Below the pieces are notes generated by a model. It was not told the origin of the DNA and did no database searches. It was given only the letters and a program-made list of their open reading frames with translations. DNA of 64,000 nt. It comes from Lewinellaceae bacterium. Lineage in GTDB: Bacteria > Bacteroidota > Bacteroidia > Chitinophagales > Saprospiraceae. Positions within the stretch are counted from its first letter, which is position 1. Every line of letters begins with the position of its first letter. Below, in pieces: positions 46,954-55,209 of this stretch. The stretch covers positions 124,001 to 188,000 of the forward strand of contig JACJYR010000006.1 in assembly GCA_020636005.1 (NCBI GenBank). The letters run 5' to 3'. The position numbers were made by a program, and so were the translations under genes.

Positions 46954-48213
46954 ATGGATATCTACCTTAGAGTAATTCTCGAAAGCACCACCCAGGCCTA
47001 CCAACAACTGAGGGCCAATAAAATGAGGACATTCCTTTCCCTGCTAGGGGTCACCATTGGTATTTTTTGCATTATCGGGGTGCAGTCGGCAGTCAATTCG
47101 CTGCAGGACAACGTGATGGGCAGCCTTGAAAAGTTGGGCGACGATGTGGTGTACATCCAAAAAATGCCCTGGAACGAAGACCCTGGACAGAACTATTGGA
47201 AATACCAGCGCAGGCCGAACCCTAGTTTCGAAGATTTTGAAGTGATACAAAAAAAGGTGAATTCGGCAGGTGCTGTTGATTACCACGTATTTATCGGCAC
47301 CCGCACGTTGAAGTACCGGTCGAACAGCGTGGAAAGGGCGTTTACAGTAGCCGTCACCTATGATTTTAATGAAATTTTCAACATTGCCTATGAAAAAGGG
47401 AGGTATTACACTCCAACGGAATACCATTACGGCATGAACAAAGTGTTGATTGGGTACGATGTAGCAGAGGCATTGTTCGGCACCATTGAACCCATCGGCA
47501 AAAAAATAAGGATGAACGGAAGGGACTTTGAAGTTATTGGCGTTTTTGAAAAATCCGGGAAGGACATCCTGAAAATAATGGATTTCGATCAGGCCGTCAT
47601 CATTTCATACGAACTGGCCAAAAAAATAGCCAATGTTAAAACCACCAACTTTTGGGGCACCACTGTCAACGTTAAGGCGGCGCCCGGCGTCACCATAGAA
47701 AAATTAAAAGACGACCTGACCGGGGTACTAAGGGCGGAACGGAGACTGAAGCCCAAAGAGTCTGACAATTTCGCCCTCAATTCCCTTTCCTTGTTGGCCA
47801 ATCTCATGGATAAGTTTTTCGGGGTGCTCAACCTGGTCGGCTTTGCCATCGGGATATTTGCCATGATTGTGGGCATGATCAGCGTGGCCAACATCATGTT
47901 TGTCTCTGTCAAAGAACGCACGAATATAATAGGTATCAAGAAGGCCCTGGGCGCAAAGCGCTCCGTGATCCTGTTTGAGTTCCTCATTGAATCGATCATC
48001 CTGTGCATGTTGGGCGGGGTGATTGGCCTTGGCCTGGTTTACGTTATCCTGACTGCTCTGGAGAGCGTGATGCCCTACCCTATCTACCTTGATTTTAAAA
48101 ATGTTTCCCTTGGGCTTGCTTTATCTGTTGCAGTCGGGGTTATCTCTGGCTTTATTCCTGCTTTAAGGGCATCAAACATGGATCCAGTGGTTGCCATCCG
48201 CCATAATGGATAG
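46954..48213 (+). CDS. MacB/FtsX-type ABC transporter permease
   Basis: The 419-residue protein has an N-terminal membrane helix after LRANKMRTFLSLLGVTIGIF and a periplasmic MacB core (about 50-260). Three C-terminal helices form an FtsX domain, with VGMISVANIMFVSVKERTN and the ...GIKKALGAKR... coupling segment. MacB-type permeases work with a cytosolic ATPase and often an HlyD adaptor in export or lipoprotein release. No ATPase is adjacent here. The ATG at 46954 (MDIYLRVIL) matches the family start; an in-frame GTG at 46819 would add 45 residues without family counterpart. The cargo is unknown. Confidence 0.85.
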   Translation: MDIYLRVILESTTQAYQQLRANKMRTFLSLLGVTIGIFCIIGVQSAVNSLQDNVMGSLEKLGDDVVYIQKMPWNEDPGQNYWKYQRRPNPSFEDFEVIQKKVNSAGAVDYHVFIGTRTLKYRSNSVERAFTVAVTYDFNEIFNIAYEKGRYYTPTEYHYGMNKVLIGYDVAEALFGTIEPIGKKIRMNGRDFEVIGVFEKSGKDILKIMDFDQAVIISYELAKKIANVKTTNFWGTTVNVKAAPGVTIEKLKDDLTGVLRAERRLKPKESDNFALNSLSLLANLMDKFFGVLNLVGFAIGIFAMIVGMISVANIMFVSVKERTNIIGIKKALGAKRSVILFEFLIESIILCMLGGVIGLGLVYVILTALESVMPYPIYLDFKNVSLGLALSVAVGVISGFIPALRASNMDPVVAIRHNG

Positions 48214-48503
48214 CATAGGGGTATCCGCCAATCAAAAAAAATTCCGGCAAGAAAGCCGGCTTATCCGGCCAACTAACCCTTTTGGCCAAGGCTAAATTTC
48301 AGTAAAAACCTCCCTGTTTAGAATAAAATAGTCCTGCGGCATCAAATTGTCAGGATTTTCACCTGATTTTCTTTCCCCATCACCAGACTCACCAAATATC
48401 CTTCCGCCTGGTCACTTTACACCTTTTTCTTATGGCTCGAACTTTGCCCGAAAACGTCGTCCCCCGAAATTAAATTTCGAAACCACAATCAAAAACTTAG
48501 ACT

Positions 48504-49100
48504 ATGAAGCACCAGCTACTTGCACTTGCATTGTGCAGCATCTCCTTCTTTTATTCCAACTCCCTTTCAGCACAGTCAAAATCCAACCTGCCCGGCAAAT
48601 TTACTTTTAGCGCAGGCATAGGCGCCTTGCCCACTTATTTCACCGACAAGGCCAATGCGAACCTTCCTCCGGTCAACATCAGAACAGGCTACCAATTTGC
48701 CAATAAATTTGGCGTGAATGCCTTCCTGGGATATTCTTCCGTTACCACCGTCCCTACCACTTTTTCGGATGGACTGGAAAGCCAGGTCATCAATAAAAGC
48801 CTGATGATTGGCCTCAGGGGGGAAATCCACCAAAAAGTCAGCCCAAAATTTGATTTCTATGGCGGCGCCATGCTGGGCGTCAACTTCCTGAACATCAAGG
48901 AAATAAATACCGGGACGGGCGACGAAATGGTCAGGGTAGAAGGCGAGCCAACCCCTTACAACCCCCATCCGAAAAATACACAGATGTTGTATGCCGCCTT
49001 CGTTGGCGCCAACTACTACTTTGTCAAGGGCATCGGTGTATTTGGAGAAATTGGTTATGGGGTTTCGTTGGTGAATTTCGGCCTGACTTTCAAATTGTAA
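48504..49100 (+). CDS. Outer-membrane beta-barrel protein
   Basis: The 198-residue protein has a signal peptide (MKHQLLALALCSISFFYSNS). The mature part alternates amphipathic strands (KFTFSAGIGALPTYF, KFGVNAFLGYSSV, GVFGEIGYGVSLVNFGLTFKL). It ends in a strand with terminal Phe/Leu, as in OmpA-like/PorT-like eight-strand barrels of Bacteroidota. It is inserted in the outer membrane by the BAM machinery; its specific role is unknown. It is monocistronic, with a likely terminator at 49223-49264. Confidence 0.78.
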   Translation: MKHQLLALALCSISFFYSNSLSAQSKSNLPGKFTFSAGIGALPTYFTDKANANLPPVNIRTGYQFANKFGVNAFLGYSSVTTVPTTFSDGLESQVINKSLMIGLRGEIHQKVSPKFDFYGGAMLGVNFLNIKEINTGTGDEMVRVEGEPTPYNPHPKNTQMLYAAFVGANYYFVKGIGVFGEIGYGVSLVNFGLTFKL

Positions 49101-49222
49101 TGGTTCCTAAATTTTTTACCGACAGGTTCTGCATGTAAGCAAGTCCATTGCCTGCATGCAACCTGACTCGTATTTGCAACATTTAAAAAGTACTCTTTTT
49201 AAAAAATAAACTTGCCACAGGC

Positions 49223-49264
49223 AAAAGGCTTCAAAGGATTTTCATCCTTGAGGCCTTTTTTTAT
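49223..49264 (+). terminator. Terminator-like hairpin after beta-barrel gene
   Basis: The arms aaaaggcttcaaaggat and atccttgaggcctttt (with a small bulge) are followed by a T-run. It lies about 120 bases after the stop codon. Confidence 0.6.
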
Positions 49265-49392
49265 TTCCAGTGAACCAACGCCCCCCTACTTTTACCCGTC
49301 AGTAAGAGTAGGAACAAACCCGACGATGGTTTTATATACTAACACGGATGGTTTGTGATTTTGAATGTAAAGTTGAGCGGGTGGAGATATTT

Positions 49393-49465
49393 AGTTAGTT
49401 GATAATCAACCTGTACCAACCACTTCGACTGTCTTTTTTAAAAATAATAACCTGCAGGGTATAGG
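49393..49465 (+). repeat. GGTTGATNATCAACC repeat family, copy 3 (short)
   Basis: agttgataatcaacc, then a ccaacc unit and aacctgcagggtata keep the order of the words in copies at 8605-8695 and 13530-13622 with more divergence. It is upstream of kdsA and far from the five-gene cassette, which weakens any idea that this repeat specifically marks that cassette. Confidence 0.35.
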
Positions 49466-49560
49466 TGTAAGAAGACTAATTCTTCAAAATCCCCACTTTT
49501 TCATCCGGTCCAAAAGTGTTTTCCTGTAACTTGTCAACGAACATTTTTTATTTATAAAAC

Positions 49561-50388
49561 ATGAATATATCAGAAGCCATCCCAAAATTATTCTTTCCCA
49601 ACAGCCAGAGTTTTTTTCTCATAGCCGGCCCGTGTGCCATCGAAAGCGAAGCCATGGCCTTTGAAATCGCCGAAAAAATTACAGCCATTTGCCGGCGACT
49701 ACAAATCAATTACATCTTCAAAGGGTCGTACCGCAAAGCCAATCGTTCCAGGATAGACTCCTTCACCGGGATAGGCGACGAAAAAGCGCTTAAGGTTTTG
49801 GGGTCGGTCGGTGACAGGTTCGGAATACCAGTCACGACCGACATCCACACAGAGCAGGAGGCCCCCATCGCCGCCGAATTTGTGGATGTCCTGCAAATAC
49901 CCGCATTCCTGTGCAGGCAAACGAGCCTGCTCGTGGCCGCTGCCCAAACCGACAAAGTGGTCAATGTGAAAAAAGGGCAATTCGTCAGCCCGGAGGCAAT
50001 GGGTTTTGCCGTTGAAAAGATAAGGCATTCTGGCAATCCCCGGGTACTCCTGACCGAAAGGGGAACTACCTTCGGGTATCAGGATTTGGTAGTCGATTTC
50101 AGGGGAATCCCCCTGATGAAGACTTTTGACGTTCCCGTTGTCCTGGACTGTACCCATTCCTTGCAGCAACCCAACCAGGCCACGGGCATCACCGGGGGAA
50201 GGCCGGCCCTGATCGAAACCATCGCCAGTGCCGGTATCGCTGCAGGCGCCGACGGGCTGTTTATCGAAACACATCCCGACCCTGCCGCCGCCAAATCTGA
50301 CGGAGCGAATATGTTGCCGCTAGATAAACTGGAGAAAATGCTCGAAAAATTGGCAGCTATAAAGAAAGTTTTAAACGAATACAACTAA
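49561..50388 (+). CDS. kdsA: 3-deoxy-8-phosphooctulonate synthase
   Basis: The 275-residue TIM-barrel enzyme makes KDO-8-phosphate from arabinose-5-phosphate and phosphoenolpyruvate, a step in LPS inner-core synthesis. Signatures are IAGPCAIES (about 21-29), YIFKGSYRKANRSR (about 51-64), VTTDIHTEQEA and LQIPAFLCRQTSLL. The Cys in GPCAIES (about residue 25) corresponds to the metal-ligand Cys of metal-dependent KdsA (as in Aquifex) rather than the Asn of the metal-independent E. coli type. No kdsB or kdsD is adjacent. The length is normal. The start is the ATG after an AT-rich leader. Confidence 0.95.
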   Translation: MNISEAIPKLFFPNSQSFFLIAGPCAIESEAMAFEIAEKITAICRRLQINYIFKGSYRKANRSRIDSFTGIGDEKALKVLGSVGDRFGIPVTTDIHTEQEAPIAAEFVDVLQIPAFLCRQTSLLVAAAQTDKVVNVKKGQFVSPEAMGFAVEKIRHSGNPRVLLTERGTTFGYQDLVVDFRGIPLMKTFDVPVVLDCTHSLQQPNQATGITGGRPALIETIASAGIAAGADGLFIETHPDPAAAKSDGANMLPLDKLEKMLEKLAAIKKVLNEYN

Positions 50389-50445
50389 ATTTGGTCATTT
50401 ACTTGACTTTTATATTAATAACCCATACATTCATCACCAAATTAA

Positions 50446-50453
50446 AAAGGAGG
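50446..50453 (+). promoter_or_regulatory. Unusually perfect Shine-Dalgarno
   Basis: AAAGGAGG lies 4 bases before the ATG at 50458. Most genes in this window have no such site, as expected in Bacteroidota, so this one stands out. Confidence 0.5.
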
Positions 50454-50457
50454 TTTT

Positions 50458-50889
50458 ATGAAAACCAGAATATTATTCCTCTCGATCCCCCTCTTACTTT
50501 CCACTGTTGCATCCAATGGGCAACAGGCAGAAAAGACGCTGGTAAAAGCCTTCAACTTACAAGGCAGCAAAGCAGTGCTGCTAAATGTAGCTGGCCAGGC
50601 AGATGTGAAAGAATGGAACCAGGAACAAGTGCGCATCATGATGACCGTTACGCTCGAACAAGGATCAGAACAGGTACTGAAATCACTCGTGCAATCAGGA
50701 AGATATAACTTGCAATCCGTTGAGGAAAACGGCGTGTTCGTCATTTCGGCACCCGGCTTGGAAAAGCAGATCAAAATGAGTGGCGGCAAGGAAATACACG
50801 AAAATATAAGTTTCGAGGTGTTTGTTCCCCACAATGTTTTATTGTCGTTAAAAGATACTGAAACCGAACCAACTACTTCTTCGTTTTAG
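50458..50889 (+). CDS. Small secreted beta-rich protein, paralogue 1
   Basis: The 143-residue protein has a signal peptide (LFLSIPLLLSTVASNGQ). The mature part follows the pattern VKAFNLQGSKAVLLNVAGQADVKEW ... VRIMMTVTLEQGS ... FEVFVPHNVLLSL, like a single DUF4097/adhesin-head layer. The next gene (51109-51522) has the same order of elements. A perfect Shine-Dalgarno precedes it, which is rare in this genome. It is probably periplasmic or surface-exposed, with no defined function. Confidence 0.6.
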   Translation: MKTRILFLSIPLLLSTVASNGQQAEKTLVKAFNLQGSKAVLLNVAGQADVKEWNQEQVRIMMTVTLEQGSEQVLKSLVQSGRYNLQSVEENGVFVISAPGLEKQIKMSGGKEIHENISFEVFVPHNVLLSLKDTETEPTTSSF

Positions 50890-51024
50890 CATCCACCAAA
50901 AACAAACAACCGGGGTATGGCGTTAACCACACGTTGTACCCTTTTTTATTGAATCTAATCAACAATTTGTACGCCATTGAAATTAGCTTGGTTTTTTTGG
51001 CTTCTTTGAAATCTGAATAACAGA

Positions 51025-51058
51025 TTGAAAGTCAGCCTTTAAATACAACTTAACTTTG
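51025..51058 (+). promoter_or_regulatory. Candidate promoter of paralogue 2
   Basis: TTG (51025-51027), 23 bases, then an exact TAACTTTG (51051-51058). It overlaps a possible GTG start at 51058 and thereby argues for the downstream ATG at 51109. Confidence 0.45.
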
Positions 51059-51108
51059 TGAATTTCCGATTTCAGCCAATTTCAAACTACGCTTTACCAC
51101 CGATTAAT

Positions 51109-51522
51109 ATGAAAATTTTTGTGATAGCGTTTTTTATCCTCAGTTCCCTACCTGCCGTTTCTGGCCAGGTTGAAAAAACCATCCACCAGACCTTTGATAT
51201 TGGGGAATCCACCACCATATCGCTCGCATTGGCAGGCGAATACTCCATCGTCCCCTGGGCAGGCAACACCGTGATGACGGAAACCCAGGTTGAACTCTAC
51301 GATGCGTCCCCTTCCATCCTCAAACACCTGCTGGAAAAAGACCAGCGGTACAGGATAGATGCCGACACCACGGGAGGAACCATCAAATTGATCAGTTTCG
51401 ACCAAAAAAGGGAGCCTGTCCGGACACGTTCGGGCACTTGTACGGAGCTTGTCCATATCAAGGTGTTCGTACCCGACAACTTTAAAGGGCAAGGTGAAAC
51501 AACTTTTGTCAAAACCAGATAA
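51109..51522 (+). CDS. Small secreted beta-rich protein, paralogue 2
   Basis: The 137-residue protein has a signal peptide (MKIFVIAFFILSSLPAVSG). The mature region VEKTIHQTFDIGESTTISLALAGEYSIVPW, TQVELYDASPSILKHLL and HIKVFVPDNFKG parallels paralogue 1 element by element. The likely event is a tandem duplication. I use the ATG at 51109; a GTG at 51058 lies inside the -7 box. A strong terminator follows at 51544. The function is unknown. Confidence 0.6.
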   Translation: MKIFVIAFFILSSLPAVSGQVEKTIHQTFDIGESTTISLALAGEYSIVPWAGNTVMTETQVELYDASPSILKHLLEKDQRYRIDADTTGGTIKLISFDQKREPVRTRSGTCTELVHIKVFVPDNFKGQGETTFVKTR

Positions 51523-51543
51523 TCGCATTTTCAAATCAGCAAG

Positions 51544-51583
51544 AACCCTGTCCGGCACATTGTACCTGACAGGGTTTTTTTGT
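51544..51583 (+). terminator. Rho-independent terminator
   Basis: The 9-bp stem aaccctgtc / gacagggtt (extended by a short inner helix) is directly followed by a run of seven T. It is 22 bases past the paralogue 2 stop and upstream of the flavoprotein gene. Confidence 0.85.
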
Positions 51584-51623
51584 TTTATCAAAAGTAAAAC
51601 CCCCATTCCTTACCTTTGGCGCC

Positions 51624-53189
51624 ATGCAAAAAACGGTCGAAATCAAACTATCGCCCAAAGAAGCGGCAGACATGGTGGCTGTCAGGCAGCGGGCCGCCCA
51701 TCTTTCAAAAATCCCCCTCGAAAAGGTAGAGGACTGCATTGTATTGAAGCGATCCATTGATGCACGGGCCAGCCAACCCCTTGTCCAACTAAGGGTTGCA
51801 TTGTATGCCGGCGAAAAATTTACAGGCGAGCCTGCCCTGCTGGACAACCTGAAAGATGTATCCGATAAACAGGAAGTCATCATCGTAGGGGCAGGCCCGG
51901 CAGGCTATTTTGCAGCACTGGAACTCATCGAACTGGGCCTGAAGCCCGTCATCTTCGACCGGGGAAAAGACGTGCGTACCCGCCGGCGGGACCTCCGGGA
52001 CATCCAGCAATTCGGCATCGTAAACCCCCATTCCAACTACTGCTTTGGCGAAGGCGGAGCAGGTACCTATTCCGATGGCAAGCTCTATACCCGCTCGCAC
52101 AAAAGGGGCGACATCTTTAAGGCCCTCAAACTTTTCGTTGAACATGGGGCCAAAACTGACATCCTCATTGATGCGCATCCCCATATCGGCTCCAACAAGC
52201 TGCCCGGCATCGTCGCCAATATCCGGGAAACCATCCTCCACTTCGGGGGAGAAGCGCATTTTGACTCGCAGGTCACTGGTTTTGTGATGCAAAACGGCCG
52301 ATTGAGCGGCGTCATTATCAATGATAAAGAAGAGCGGCTGGCAGCATCTGTTATTCTTGCAACCGGGCATTCTGCCAGGGACATCTACCACCTGCTGGCT
52401 GACAATAACATTAAAATAGAGGCGAAACCATTCGCCCTGGGCGTCAGGGTCGAACATCCACAAGCTTTGATTGACGAAATCCAATACGGCCAATCGCCAA
52501 GGGACGAGTACTTGCCGGCCTCAAGTTACCGGTTGGCCTGCCAGGTCGGCGACCGGGGCGTATTTTCCTTTTGCATGTGCCCCGGAGGGTTGGTAGTGCC
52601 CGCAGCGACTGCACCCGGTGAAATCGTGGTCAATGGCATGTCCATGTCGAGGAGGGACTCCGCCTTTGCCAACTCTGGCACGGTGGTGCAACTCGAACTG
52701 GACGACCTGTCGGCGTACAAGCACCACGGCCCTTTCCAATCCCTGGCATTCCAGCAAAGCGTTGAAAAGGCAGTTTTTCAATTTGGCGACGGCAGCCAAA
52801 AAGCACCCGCCCAGCGCATGACGGATTTTATAAACGGAAAGGTATCTGGCAGCCTGCCTGGCACTTCCTATATCCCTGGGCTTATATCCGCCAATTTGCA
52901 GGATTTGTTGCCAACTTTTATTTACCAAAAACTGCGAAAAGGGATGTTGGAGTTCGGAAAAAAAATGAGCGGCTACTACACATCCGAAGCCAATGTCATT
53001 GCTACAGAAAGCCGGACCAGTTCGCCCGTCAGGATACCCAGAAACAAAGAAACGCTGATGCACGTAGAAACAGAGGGGCTGTTCCCCTGTGGCGAGGGCG
53101 CCGGCTACGCAGGTGGCATAATTTCAGCGGCCATGGATGGCCAAAACGTGGCAAGGGCCGTTTCAATCTTCATCCGGCGCAAATGTTGA
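51624..53189 (+). CDS. COG2509-family FAD-dependent dehydrogenase
   Basis: The 521-residue protein has an N-terminal helical/alpha-beta cap (about 1-80), then the dinucleotide-binding motif VIIVGAGPAGYFAALEL (about 88-104), and the family-typical FGIVNPHSNYCFGEGGAGTYSDGKLYTR. The C-terminal EGLFPCGEGAGYAGGI binds FAD. These flavoproteins are widespread, uncharacterised NAD(P)/FAD oxidoreductases. An exact TACCTTTG (51611-51618) sits only 5 bases before the ATG, so the transcript could be nearly leaderless; a proper -33 box is not seen. It is monocistronic after a strong terminator. Confidence 0.88.
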   Translation: MQKTVEIKLSPKEAADMVAVRQRAAHLSKIPLEKVEDCIVLKRSIDARASQPLVQLRVALYAGEKFTGEPALLDNLKDVSDKQEVIIVGAGPAGYFAALELIELGLKPVIFDRGKDVRTRRRDLRDIQQFGIVNPHSNYCFGEGGAGTYSDGKLYTRSHKRGDIFKALKLFVEHGAKTDILIDAHPHIGSNKLPGIVANIRETILHFGGEAHFDSQVTGFVMQNGRLSGVIINDKEERLAASVILATGHSARDIYHLLADNNIKIEAKPFALGVRVEHPQALIDEIQYGQSPRDEYLPASSYRLACQVGDRGVFSFCMCPGGLVVPAATAPGEIVVNGMSMSRRDSAFANSGTVVQLELDDLSAYKHHGPFQSLAFQQSVEKAVFQFGDGSQKAPAQRMTDFINGKVSGSLPGTSYIPGLISANLQDLLPTFIYQKLRKGMLEFGKKMSGYYTSEANVIATESRTSSPVRIPRNKETLMHVETEGLFPCGEGAGYAGGIISAAMDGQNVARAVSIFIRRKC

Positions 53190-53212
53190 AATTCTCGGCG
53201 CCCAAATGAACA

Positions 53213-53360
53213 TAAGTAGTAGTTTGAAATGGTTCGATATGGTTTAATAATGGTTCACTTTGTTGGCACCTGTTGTAAATGGCTGAGGCCCAACTATTTA
53301 CTGACGTGAATCTTCCATTTCAAACAGCACCAACTGTGTCGAATAATTTAGCCTACCTGC
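53213..53360 (+). repeat. Leader-like repeat block, copy 1
   Basis: About 145 bases from gtagtttgaaatggttcg to tgtgtcgaataattta, about 75% identical by eye to 59717-59865. The block lies directly upstream of the TMTC-like gene. Outer words agtttgaaatgg / ccatttcaaac can pair. Confidence 0.6.
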
Positions 53361-53391
53361 ATAGCAACCATTGAACAGAAATCAATTCAAG

Positions 53392-55188
53392 ATGGCAAAG
53401 GGCAAGCAATCCAAAGTCAAAAAAACATCAGGGGTACCCACCGGGAAGGCGATACGGGAAAAAACCATCCCGCATATACAGGAAGCCTTCCCCACTAAAT
53501 GGAAATTGGCCATTGCCGCCGGGGTAGCCCTGTTGGCAATGGCGGTGTATGGCCCCAGTTGGTCCTATGATTACGTCTATGACGATGATGCTGTAATAAA
53601 AGAAAACCGCTTTGTGAAACAGGGCCTCGGCGGCCTGGGAAAAATCTGGACAACCAGCTATTTCCAGGGGTACGACGAAAATATGCTGGCCCGTGCCTAT
53701 CGCCCCATCCCCCTGACCACCCTCGCTGCCGAATACGAAATCTGGGGGCTGAACCCCCATGCCAATCACTTGGCAAACCTGCTGTTTTACGGGCTGACAG
53801 CCTTTTTCCTTTTTCTCTTTTTATCAAAATTGTTGCGGGCGCACCACCCTGCCCTGCCGGTCGCCATTTGCCTGTTGTTCATGCTGCACCCTATCCATTT
53901 GGAGGTGGTGGCCAATATCAAAAGCAGGGATACCATGCTCGGCTTCCTGAACCTGATCATTGCGCTCTGGTTTCTATTGAAACACCTCGACAACCGTAAA
54001 ATACAGCCCCTTGCCCTTGCCCTCTTTTTTTATTTCATCGCCCTTTTTTCCAAAGAAGAAATCATCACTTCGCTGGCAACCATCCCGCTGCTCCTGTGGT
54101 TTTTCAGGGACTATAGCCTAAAAAAAATAGCCTTTTCTACCTTGCCTTTTGTGGCTGCCGTGGCTGTTTTCCTGCTCATCCGCTCCAGTATTCTTGGGGG
54201 GTTGAACGAAGGTGTCACCCTCACCTATCTCGACAATTCGCTGTTGGCTGCCCAGGGTATTGCCCAGCGGTCAGCCTCCAACATCCTTGTTCTGGGCCAC
54301 TACCTGTTAAAAACTGTCTTCCCGCATCCGCTCATCAGCGACTATTCCTACTCCACCATTCCTTTGGCAACCTGGGGCGATTGGCGGGTCTATGCCTCGT
54401 TGTTGGCCAATATGGGACTGTTGGTTCTTGGCATTTATGGTTTAATAAAAAGAAAGGCCATCGGGTTTGGGCCCCTGTACTACTTCGCAACGGTTTCCAT
54501 TTTCACCAGCATCATTGTCACAAACGTCAGTGCTTACAACGACCGGTTCCTATACAGCCCAGTTTTGGGGATTTGCTTTTTGGTGGCATGGCTGCTTTCT
54601 TTTTTGCTTAAAAATAGCACAGCGGGAGGTACCGCCCAGGTCAGCATTTTTTTCCGGGAAAATTTCACGGCCGTGGCCATCACGGCGGTTTTATGCAGCC
54701 TTTTTGTCTATAAAATTTCCGGCCAACTGCCTTTTTGGAAAGACCGCTATGTTTTGTTTGAACACGATGTGAAACTGGCCCCCAACAATGCGAGGATGCG
54801 GAAAAACCACGGCGGATCCCTGGCGAGGCTGGCCCTGCAATACCAGCAATCGGACAAGTCATTGATGGAGCAATATGCCCGGCAGGCCCTCGGACAACTG
54901 GACACCGCCCTTTCCCTGTACAACAACATGCCGACAGGGCACATCCACAAAGGGAACATGCACCTGCTGCTGGGCGAGTACGACCAGGCTGAGCAATCGC
55001 TGAAAACCGCCCTGCAGCAAGACCCCCGCAACTACTACGCCTCCACCAGCCTCGGCAACCTGTACTACCGGCAGGGCAGGTACCGGGAAGCCATAGAGAT
55101 GCTGGAAAACATCAAGCCCGGGCTGCGGAGCGAAAACGACAATAGACTTTTGAAAATGTGCTACGACCAACTGGGGAACGGCCAGTAA
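53392..55188 (+). CDS. TMTC-like multi-pass membrane protein with TPR repeats
   Basis: The 598-residue protein has a basic cytosolic N-terminus, then about eleven hydrophobic segments (for example WKLAIAAGVALLAMAVYG, LFYGLTAFFLFLFL) with the first-loop acidic pair YDYVYDDDAVIKEN and the HLEVVANIKSRDTMLG signature. From about 450 it carries C-terminal TPR units. This resembles TMTC/DUF1736 glycosyltransferase-fold proteins (GT-C type, O-mannosyltransferase relatives). Catalysis would be at the outer face of the inner membrane with a lipid-linked sugar donor. I use the ATG at 53392 over an upstream TTG. It is convergent with the BcsA-like gene, 21 bases apart. Confidence 0.8.
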   Translation: MAKGKQSKVKKTSGVPTGKAIREKTIPHIQEAFPTKWKLAIAAGVALLAMAVYGPSWSYDYVYDDDAVIKENRFVKQGLGGLGKIWTTSYFQGYDENMLARAYRPIPLTTLAAEYEIWGLNPHANHLANLLFYGLTAFFLFLFLSKLLRAHHPALPVAICLLFMLHPIHLEVVANIKSRDTMLGFLNLIIALWFLLKHLDNRKIQPLALALFFYFIALFSKEEIITSLATIPLLLWFFRDYSLKKIAFSTLPFVAAVAVFLLIRSSILGGLNEGVTLTYLDNSLLAAQGIAQRSASNILVLGHYLLKTVFPHPLISDYSYSTIPLATWGDWRVYASLLANMGLLVLGIYGLIKRKAIGFGPLYYFATVSIFTSIIVTNVSAYNDRFLYSPVLGICFLVAWLLSFLLKNSTAGGTAQVSIFFRENFTAVAITAVLCSLFVYKISGQLPFWKDRYVLFEHDVKLAPNNARMRKNHGGSLARLALQYQQSDKSLMEQYARQALGQLDTALSLYNNMPTGHIHKGNMHLLLGEYDQAEQSLKTALQQDPRNYYASTSLGNLYYRQGRYREAIEMLENIKPGLRSENDNRLLKMCYDQLGNGQ

Positions 55189-55209
55189 AAAAAATTATTA
55201 AGGAATGGC

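Larger units (their letters stand above)
49101..49560. other. Spacer upstream of kdsA
   Basis: 460 bases with no gene. They hold the terminator hairpin of the barrel gene and a short copy of the GGTTGATNATCAACC family (about 49393-49465). Confidence 0.5.
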
